A DNA stretch of 11,382 nt from Clostridia bacterium (GTDB lineage: Bacteria > Bacillota > Clostridia > Christensenellales > Borkfalkiaceae), in assembly GCA_017646945.1 (NCBI GenBank), contig JAGCLN010000174.1, forward strand, positions 1 through 11,382, given 5' to 3'. The notes below the pieces were generated by a model. That model was not told the DNA's origin, searched no databases, and saw only the letters and a program-made list of their open reading frames with translations. This document shows positions 1-9,600 of this stretch, one piece after another. Position 1 is the first letter of the stretch, and the number at the start of each line of letters is the position of its first letter. Both the position numbers and the translations under genes were made by a program.

Positions 1-1
1 C

Positions 2-487
2 AGCGTTATTGACGAGCAAAAAATTATTGAAATTCAAATGGAATCTGAACTTCAATCCTGCTTTGATTACGCTATCACTTTAATATCGGCAACGGTGAAA
101 ACCGAGAGAGAAATAGCCGAGCGTTTAGTAAGAAAAGGATACTTGCCCGAAATTTGCAAAAGCGCGGTTGAAAAGTTAAAATCTTACGGTTATATCGATG
201 ACGGCGACTACGCTAAAAGGTTTGTTTCAAGCCACTCAAAAACCAAAGGAAAACGCCTTATAGGTTTACAACTAAGGCAAAAAGGCGTTAGTGCAGACGA
301 GATTGAAAACGCATTGTCAAGCATTGAAAATCAAAGTGAAACTGCTAAGAAAGTGGCGGAAAAATATTTGAAAAACAAGCAGATTGACAGTAAGATTTTG
401 CAAAAGTGCTATAAGTACCTTTTATCTAAGGGTTTTGATTATGACGATGCAAAATCGGCAATTTCAGCATATAGCGAAGAAATTTAA
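2..487 (+). CDS. recX: RecX-family regulatory protein, 5'-truncated by the window edge
   Basis: RecX proteins bind RecA and modulate (usually inhibit) its filament and recombinase activity in the cytoplasm. The reading frame is open from base 2, giving about 161 visible residues. The core shows the three-helix RecX repeats: an ERLVRKG segment followed by the hallmark GYIDDGDYAKRFV, then the second-repeat signature LQLRQKGVSADEIENAL, and a third repeat ending in LLSKGFDYDDAKSAI. The first in-frame ATG is at position 38, but it has no Shine-Dalgarno sequence. The residues before it (IDEQKIIEIQ) fit the N-terminal extension found in Firmicutes RecX, so the true start probably lies upstream of the window. 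An intrinsic terminator follows closely, so the gene ends its transcription unit and is probably functionally unrelated to the surface-protein genes downstream. The family call is firm; the exact start is unknown. Confidence 0.87.
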   Translation, partial: SVIDEQKIIEIQMESELQSCFDYAITLISATVKTEREIAERLVRKGYLPEICKSAVEKLKSYGYIDDGDYAKRFVSSHSKTKGKRLIGLQLRQKGVSADEIENALSSIENQSETAKKVAEKYLKNKQIDSKILQKCYKYLLSKGFDYDDAKSAISAYSEEI

Positions 488-500
488 AATATAATAGTTA

Positions 501-533
501 AACGGCAATTTTAATAAAAATTGTCGTTTTTTT
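501..533 (+). terminator. Intrinsic terminator after recX
   Basis: A 12-bp stem (501-512 with 517-528, one G-U pair) closes a 4-nt AATA loop and runs into a seven-T tract (527-533). It starts 13 nt after the recX stop codon and separates recX from the giant gene. Confidence 0.88.
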
Positions 534-568
534 ATTTCGCTCTCGCGTAAGTTGCGCGTGCATTTTGC

Positions 569-597
569 TTGATTTATAAAAAATTGTGTTGTATAAT
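569..597 (+). promoter_or_regulatory. Sigma-A-type promoter of the giant secreted-protein gene
   Basis: A TTGATT -35 element (569-574, 4 of 6 consensus bases) and a perfect TATAAT -10 element (592-597) are separated by exactly 17 nt. The expected transcription start near 603-605 gives a leader of only about 30 nt before the ATG at 634. The promoter lies between the recX terminator and the gene, so the giant gene probably has its own transcript. Confidence 0.75.
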
Positions 598-624
598 ACT
601 AAAATCAAGTCTATTTATTTTTTT

Positions 625-628
625 GGAG
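625..628 (+). promoter_or_regulatory. Ribosome binding site that fixes the start at 634
   Basis: GGAG lies 5 nt before the ATG at 634. The frame is open further upstream to a GTG at 586, but that codon lies inside the promoter spacer, upstream of the predicted transcription start, and has no Shine-Dalgarno. The ATG at 634 also gives a textbook signal peptide, so it is taken as the start. Confidence 0.85.
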
Positions 629-633
629 ATATT

Positions 634-3600
634 ATGGCGGTTATCAAAAAAAATATAATTAAAATTTTGGCTGTAATATTCTTGGGGGCGATTACTGCGC
701 TTGCGTTCACGCTACCAAGTTTATTTGTCAAAGCGGAAACTGCGCCCGAGTTTATGCTCGTTCAAGGCGCAAGTTTGCGTTACCCTGAAGATGCGGATAC
801 TATTATCAACGGTGAAGAAATGCGTTATAAAGGTATCCGTTTTACTACGCGCGTGAATTCCGCGTGGTTTGACGCGAACGAGAGTAGCAGTTATTATTTC
901 GGCACGCTCGTATTCCCTGCAAAACTCGGTGAACTTGACGAGCGCTTATCCGTTGACGAAAACGAATTGATGCTCGAAGCAATCGAGTTTAAAGTTAGCG
1001 ACCAAAAGGTTAGGGAAGATGGATACTATACCACGTCTATCGTTTACGATTATAAAACAGTTAAAGACTTGGCTGTTTCAGTTGGTATGGTTGATGCGAA
1101 CGACCCCTTAATTCAAGAAAAGGTTGAATCAATTTTAAGTAAACTTTACGCTATGGAACTTACCGCCGTTTCATACGTAGTTACCGATAACGGGGTTACT
1201 TATACTAATTCTTACACCACTTCGATGACTCAGGTTGCTTTAAAACTCATTAAAGACCCTGAGTGGACGGATAAACTTTCCGAGTACGTAAAACTCAAAA
1301 CGCCTATTGCTAACGGTTACGTTACTATGGAAAACGGATTAGTTGGCAACTTTAACGCAGACGACGCGATTGAAGTTTTCTACGAAAACAAGAAGATAGA
1401 TTTTACCATTCAAAACGGAAAGATTAAACTTCCAAACGATTTTATCGAAGGTAAACTTGGAACGCAAGAGCAAATAACCGTTCTTGATTCAAACAACAAT
1501 TTAACCGACGTAACGATTTATTATACAGACGTTGCTATTAGCACGGCGGAAGATTTTTACAAGGCGTTTGAAGTAGGCCCATATAGCGCGTCAACGGTAT
1601 ATCCCGTAGACCGCAACAAGCACTACGCTTTAATGAACGATATTAACCTTATAGGTTACGAGTTTAGAAATACCGCCGATGCAACGGGCATTGTGTTTAG
1701 CGGTACTTTTGACGGTCGCGGTCATTCTATTGCGAATATAACCGTCAATATGAACAGAACGAACAACAAAGCTACTCAAGGCGTGTTCGGCAACGTAAGC
1801 GGAACTATTAAAAACGTTGCGTTTATCAACGTTAAAGGCTATGCTAAAGCGGGGGTAGACGTTGGTCTTACCGCACCGATTGCCCGTACTTTTTCGGGTA
1901 GGCTTGAAAATACGTACATAGATATATCTTCGAGCAACTACAACAATCGCGGACCTTTCGCTTCTTACAGTTATACCGCATCGTTTAAAAACGTTGTGAT
2001 TAATTTCCCGCAGTATGACGGATACGTGTTTGACGACGCTACGTATAGAACGGTTGCGTCTTCTACTTCGACTTACGCTTACGGTTACGGCGCGCTCGGT
2101 TACGATACGAGAAACTTATCTAACTTTGAAAACGTTTACGTTATTTCGCCTATGCCGGTAAACTACGTGTGCGGGGCGGGTGGCGAAAGCAACGTCGATA
2201 CAGATTCTCTCACTAGCGACTTCTTTATTTACGGCGAAAACGAAACGGACGTTTGGTTTAACTTTACATACTTTAAAAACAACGGAATAACCAATCCCAC
2301 CGTTGAAAATACCAAAGGCGCGTACAGGTCTTCTAAAACGGTAGTAAGGTCGGGGCTTAGAAGGTACGATTCGTTTAGCGATATGGTTGCGGATAAGACG
2401 GACAAAAACCTTTCTAGTATAGAAACGCTTTTATCGACCGGACTTTGGGCTATGGAAAACGGCAATATCAAGTGGCATAACCATAGCGTTAACGTAACTA
2501 TTTCGGATACCGTTGATTACGATGCCGATTCGGGTAGAATTATATCCACCGCGTTTAAGGCGGAAGACATATTAAAAGTAACCGTAGCAGGTGAAGAACT
2601 CAACCTTGAAAACGGCGGTCTTGTTGAAAGCGTGGGCGGATACGCTATTAGGGCGAAAACTTCAAGTGAAGATGCTGAGCCGGGCGTTCCGTACATGAAC
2701 AACTATATAACTGAGAATAGGTACTTTGCAATCACCGTTTACACGAGTAAAGGCACTTATTCTTTTGAAAGCGTTCGCTACAACACTATGATAATAAACG
2801 ATAGTGTTGAACTTAAAACGGCGCTTGACATTACTTATACTGAAACTTATCAAAACAACTACGGTTTCTATAAACTCGGCAACGATATTGATATGAACGG
2901 CGTAGCGTTCAACTATTCGGGTGCATCTACTTACTTACCGCACGCGCTTAAGGACGCGGGCTTCTCCGGTCAGTTTGACGGCGATGGATATTCGCTTAAA
3001 AACGTTAACTCGCTTGGAAGATACGGCTTATTCGCCGCGCTCAATCACGGCGGTGGTACTGCGGTAACAAAAGGCGCGGTTATAGTTGAAAACTTGGCTA
3101 TTATCAATTTCAATTCGCCAAACAACGCAACTTACGGCACGCCCGTTCTTGCTCAGTCTACCAAGGCTCATAACTACGGCAAGGGCATTGTGATTAGAAA
3201 TATCTTCGTTCAGTACGGTGAAAACGCCGTTGCAAACGGCCTTATCTTCGAGCCGGGCGAAATCACTATGGAAAACGTTTTAGTAGACGCAACCGCTACT
3301 AATCAATACGAATACGCCGATGCTAGCGACGGTTACTTCGTTAGTGGCGAAGGCGTTATTGATGCTTGGAAGACCACGAGTTCAACAGACGGCGGTACGT
3401 TATTTACCAAGCTTAGAAGAACGGCTACTAATTTATTCCCTGTAACTAACAACGTTATATCCGTTGGATATAACCCGATAACTTATCAAAATTTTAGCGG
3501 TCAATCGGGTTGGTATAACAAGATTACTTCGCATACTGCAAACGGCGATGGAACTTACACTCATTCACTTAAAAACACCGGTTGGGGTGGAACGCCCATT

Positions 3601-6600
3601 TACTACGAAGTTTACGTTGCTTATGCAAGCAATAGAAGAACGGGTGACGTTCCCGTTCCAGTTGGTTTTAAACCGGAATTTTTAGAGTTGGTTAAGACCG
3701 TTGACGGCACTACCGAATACCCTGCGTACGCCTGCCTTGGTTGTGGTGATACGTTTAGTTTAAACGGCGGTGTTTGCGCTTGTGGAACCGAACTTACTTA
3801 CTATCTCGATATTTGGTCTACACCAGTATCGTATATTTGGTCCGTACCTGAAATTGAAGGATACGAAAACCCGCCAAGTTCGTCAAACTCGGCAGTCTTC
3901 GTATTTGAAGGTGTTTCTAAATACGATACCGCTCGCGCTATGGCGGACGCTTATACTAAAAACCAAAATCTTTACGATGATTTCTTAGGTGAAAAGGGTA
4001 ACGGACTTTGGGTGGTTAACGCTCAAGGCGAGTTAGTGTGGAAAAATTCCGCTATTAAAGAAATTTCTATAAAAGTAGACGATAAGGCGGTTAATAACGA
4101 GTTTGATATCGTTAAGGGCGGTCAATCAATCGTTGAAATTTGGAACGAAAACGAGCAGATAGAAATAATTTCTATCACGGCGGATAACGGCGTTGTTTCC
4201 ACTCTGAACGACGTGGTGTTCGGCGTAAAACTCGGCTTGGCTAACTTGACTATCAGGTACGTTTTAAACGGCGTAACCTTTATTAAAACTTTAACCGTAA
4301 ACGTTACGCACGACTACGGCGAACTCGTTAGCGGTAAGGCTTCGACCTGTACTGAAAACGGTACGCTCGCGCACTACAAGTGTTCTTGTTGCGAACTATA
4401 TTTCAATACTTCGTTTAAAGAAATTGACAATATTGTAGTAATAGCGTCTCACGCTTACGGCGACTGGTTGTATCTTGGCGATGGAACGCATTATAGAGTT
4501 TGCGCTAAGGACAATACTCACGTTGAAAAAGAAAACTGTTACGGCGGGGTGGCGGACTGTACTAATAAAGCGGTTTGTACGGTATGTAACGGAAGTTACG
4601 GCGAGCCCTTAGGTCACACGGGCGGAAAGGCAACTTGCGAAAACGGTCCGTTCTGTACTCGTTGTAGTGAAGAGTACGGCGAGCCCTTAGGTCACACGGG
4701 CGGTAGCGCAACTTGTGAACACGGCCCGTACTGTACTCGTTGTGGTGAAGAATACGGCACGCCGAACGGACACGACTTCACTTTAAAAGTTCAAACTGAA
4801 AAATACCTTAAAACGCCTGCCGATTGTTACAATTCCGCAGTATATTACTACGGTTGTACCGCTTGCGATAAGGTTTCTACCGAATATTACTTATACGGCG
4901 AACCCTTAGGTCATACGGGCGGTAGCGCAACTTGTGTTGACGGTCCGTTCTGTACTCGCTGTGGCGAAGAATACGGCACGCCCAACGGCCATACCTTCAC
5001 TTTAAAGGTTCAAAGCGATTATTACCTTAAAACGCCTGCCGATTGTTACAATTCCGCAGTATACTATTACGGTTGTACCGATTGCGACGAGATTTCTACC
5101 GAAAGTTACTCTCACGGCGCGCCGTTAGGTCACACGGGCGGAAAGGCGACCTGTATTGACCTTGCTAACTGTTCGCGTTGCGGTGTAGAGTACGGCGATT
5201 ATGCCGATTGCGATAGGGTTTACGAGTATGACGACAACGAGCACTTGCTTAGATGTTCCGTTTGCGGTGAGGTAAGTGGCGCTAATAAACACGCTCATAC
5301 CGAACGAGTGGTAACTATTCCCGCAACCTGTCAAACGGAAGGCGAACTCGCTAACGTTTGCGTGTGCGGTCACTACGTAACGGAAGTTACCGAACAGGCG
5401 GGCCTCGTTTTCGGTGTTTTTACTACCGGAAAAGATGCAACTTGTACGTCTACCGGTACGGTAGGTCACTATAAATGCCAAGTTTGTCAAGAGTATTTTG
5501 ACAAGTACGGCGTTCAACTTGAAACTATAAATATCCCTGCAACTCACAACTTTAAAACTTACAATCAACCGATTGCTCCCACTTGTACCTTAACGGGTAG
5601 TAAGGGATTCTACTATTGTGAAGATTGCCATAAGTACTTTGATTTCTACGGTAATGAAATGGCTTACGAAGATATTTTAGTTCCTGCGACTGGGCATATC
5701 GACTACCAAGGTAGGTGCGAATGCGGTGAAGTTTACTTCGATTACGTAATTGACGTAACGGTAGACGGATACGTTATGGAATCTAAATACTTCCAGTTCT
5801 TATACTGCGGTTTAAAAGTTCCAGGTGTTAATGACGTTAACGCTAAGGGTGAACAGGTTTATACTTGGGGTTGGGTACTCAACCGTTACTACGGTGACGT
5901 TGAAGGCGCACCGCTACACGTTAGGATACCTTCTCAAGTTCTCAATCCAAACACCGGCAAGTACGTTCAAATCGTTAAGATAGGCAACTACGTATTTGAT
6001 ACTACTGGTGATCCCGCAACTTACGATTATGAAGATAACGGTTCAAGATACACTTCGCCCACGACTGGTAACTACAACAACAAACCTATTCAGTCGGTAA
6101 TTATTCCCGACAGTATTACTCAAATAGGCGTATCGGCGTTTGGTGCTACTGAAATTAGAGAACTTGTTATCCCGAATAGCGTAATCGGTGGTAATCACAC
6201 TAAAAAATCTAATATCCCCGAAGGCGCAACGCTCAACGATGATATTTACACTTGGCCTTTATCTAACATTTGCGGTGGTTGTGATAAACTTGAATATATA
6301 AAGATAGGTAGTGGCGTTGAAATTTTAGGCGGTTACGCATTCTACGGTTGTTCTTCGATTAAAAAGATTGAATTCGTCGTAGAAGAATTGCCGGACGGAA
6401 CTAAGAAAGGTTTAAAAACTATTCAACAAAGAGCGTTTGGTCAAAACAGCGGTTTTGCTATCGACCCCACTCAGCCTGAAAGCAAGGCGGGTAGAGTAGT
6501 TCTTCCTGAAACTCTTATTAGCATTCCTGAAAGTTCAATCTATTCCGAAGCGGCAAAGCAAACGGTAAGACTTTTCAAACTCTTCTCACCCGACCCCATT

Positions 6601-9600
6601 TACTTCCTTAACATTACTAGGGAAGAACTCGTTGCTCGTACTATTCCTGCAAAACTTCGTGACCCGAGCGGTGAACTCATCTATGATGAGAACGGTAACC
6701 AACTCGGTGTTGACGGTTCAATAATGACCGGTAGAGTTGGTTATACCGACGGTTGGTGCGGTAACTCAACTATCTACTACAAAGGCGAGTGGTATTACGA
6801 TGAAGACGGTTATCCGCGCGCTTACGCCGAAGACGAAGTGCCTAGTATTTCACATGAAATAACGGACGGTACTTTCCTAGCAAATTCCGATGGAACTATC
6901 GTAGGGCTTACCGAATACGGTAAGGGCTTAACCGAATTAACCGTTCCCGAAAAGATAAACGGTGTTTCAATCGTTAAAATAGGCTCTAACGCCTTTAAAG
7001 GCGCAACGGCGCTTACAACTATTACCTTGCCGTCCTCCGTGGCTGTAATCGCCGATGGTGGCTTTGCAGGGGTAACTTCACTTAAAGTTGTAAATGCAAC
7101 TTCTAACGTAGTTAGCGTTGGTGCAAACGCGTTTAGAAACACGCTTAACGTAAATACCATAACGATTAAGTCGTTAATTAGCGGAGTGCCTGATGCGGTT
7201 ATTAGCGGAAGTGATAAGATAGGCGAAATTTGCAATCAGTTAGGCGCGTTCACTATCGCGGTGAGCGGAACTAACTATATCGTAACTACAACCGATGCCG
7301 TTTATACCTTAGATAAAAACGGTTTCGTATACACGAATAACAACGTTTTAGTTGCCTTCTTCGGCACTCAAACCACCGTTGAAATTTACGACTTTATCGT
7401 AGAAATCGGCAAGGGCGTGTTTGAAAACAAAAACGTAACGAAGGTATCAATACCTTCATCTGTAACCAAGATAGGTGAAAAGGCGTTCAAGCGCTCGGCA
7501 ATAACTTCCATAACTTTACCTGAAAACTTAACTGAAATCGGCGCGGAAGCGTTTAGCGGAACGGCGATAACGACGGTTAAGATTCCCAGAGGCGTGGCAA
7601 GTGTTGGCGATATGGCGTTTGAGAACTGCGATATGCTTTACAGCGTAGAGTGGGGCAACGTTCAAAGCATAGGCTTCGCATCGTTTAGAAACTGCTATTC
7701 GCTCGGTGAAATAACGTTAGAAACCGTGGTTTCAATCGGCGAGCAAGCGTTCTATAACGCTTCGGGCGTGAGAAAAGTATATCTTTCTACTAAAGTTAAA
7801 GAAATCGGCGCGTATGCGTTTGCATTGCTCGGCTCAATCTACAAACTCGATTACGAAGGTACTATTAACGAGTGGCGAAATGTCAAAGTTGCAAACACTT
7901 GGAATTTCGGTTCTGCGGAATTTGACGTAAGGTGTAGCGACGGCTTAGGTGGATACTATGACGTTGAGCAAGAAGTAGAAATCGTTATCGGTGAAACTTA
8001 TGCTATTAGGTATAACATACCTAACTCGATAGGCGCGCTCAGGTGGAGTTCTACCGATGAAAACGTTGTTACCGTAAAAGACGGCGTAATTTACGGCGTT
8101 CAATCGGGTAGCGCAGACGTAATCGTAACGTATAAAGGCAAGATAGGTATTTGCCACGTAACCGTAGGTTATGGCGATTTTTACCCCTACTTAGACTTTG
8201 AAAATTCTATCCAAGACGGCGACTGTTTAGAAGTGGGTAATGATTACAATTTAAGACCTTACGTCATCTTCAACAATCAAAAGTATAAAGACGTTACCGT
8301 TAGGTATTTCGTAAACGATACGTCTGTTGTAAAGATAGAAAACGGCATACTCAAAGCCCTTAAAACGGGTACGGCTCAAATCACCGTAAAAGCAACGTGG
8401 CGACACTTTAGTTACGATACGTGGAAGAGCCTTGAACACACCTTTACCGTAAACGTTGTAGGCAACGTTGAATTTAGGGTGAACGGTGGTTTACCTCTCG
8501 CTCAATCGGTATATGCGCCCACCGCGTACAGTAAGGGTGAAAACGAACTTACGTTCGTTCCTACCGTAATCGTGGACGGAATTAGCACTTATACCCCCAG
8601 CGTTTCAGTCAACTATTTAAACGGCGCAACGACCGACCATTTCGTATACGATAGGGCGAATAATAAACTTATCGGCTACAAGTTAAGTACGGGCGAAATC
8701 ACCCTTACTTACGAAGTATTCGGTGTTAAATTCCAATCCAAAATTTTATTCCAAGTTCTTCCTAACGTGGTTGACGTTGAAGGTGAAGTTTACTTCTCTG
8801 CGGAAGATGGTTTCGCGTTTGCAAAACAAGGCGATTCTTACGTTCAGTTAACGATGGGTGAATACCTTGGCGGTGTTGATATTAACAGCGCCGAAAGTGA
8901 CGGTTACGATTTGTTTGTTGATGGTGACGGCGCGTTGCTCGGCGTTGCATATTCAACCTTAACTGCCACCACTTCAACAATGAGGGTTTATACTGATATT
9001 GCTCAATACAATCTTACCTTAAAGGTAGTTCAACGCATCATCGATAGCCCTGAAGACTTCATTTCGGCATTAGACCTTAATTCTGCGGTTAAGGACGCGA
9101 CTACTGAAATAACTGGTTACTATATGCTCATTAAGAATATCGATCTTACGGGCTACCGTTTATATAATAGTACGCTCACGCAAGGCGACGCTAAGTTTAG
9201 CGCTGTGTTTGACGGTAACGGTTACGCGGTGATTAACGCAAGTATAGATATGTACCGTACAAATACCGGCAAGAACCTTTCCCAAGGTATTTTCGGTGCG
9301 GTTACAAGCGAAGGCGTTATCAAAAACGTGGCGTTTATAAACCTTAAAGGCTACGTTTCTGTAACTGCTAACGACGTTGGCTTACAAGCCCCCTTTGCGT
9401 ACAGTTTTGGTGGAACTATTGAAAACGTTTACGTTCACGTATCGCCTGAAAATTTCCAAAACCGCGGAGCGATAGCGAACTATTCAAAATCGGCTAAGAT
9501 TAAGAATTTCGTAGTATACTACGAATGTAGTGAAGGTTTCACCTTCAACGAAGAAAAATACTTTGAAGTTGCAACGGGTACAACGGGTAGGCACGCATAC

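Noticed and set aside
586..633. In-frame upstream extension of the giant gene from a GTG at 586
   Set aside because: The GTG lies inside the promoter spacer, upstream of the predicted transcription start, and has no RBS. The ATG at 634 has GGAG and yields a proper signal peptide.
4537..5208. CRISPR-like periodic repeats
   Set aside because: The periods (78 and 141 bp) are multiples of three, the repeats stay in the protein reading frame, and there are no short palindromic repeats with unique spacers.
5125..5568. 147-codon reverse-strand open frame
   Set aside because: It is antisense to the well-supported Cys-rich region, has no recognisable domain, and such antisense frames recur along this gene because of its codon bias.
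6822..7235. 137-codon reverse-strand open frame
   Set aside because: Antisense shadow of the LRR region; its hydrophobic Ile/Thr/Pro-rich composition is the reverse reading of the repeated strands, with no supporting RBS context or family match.
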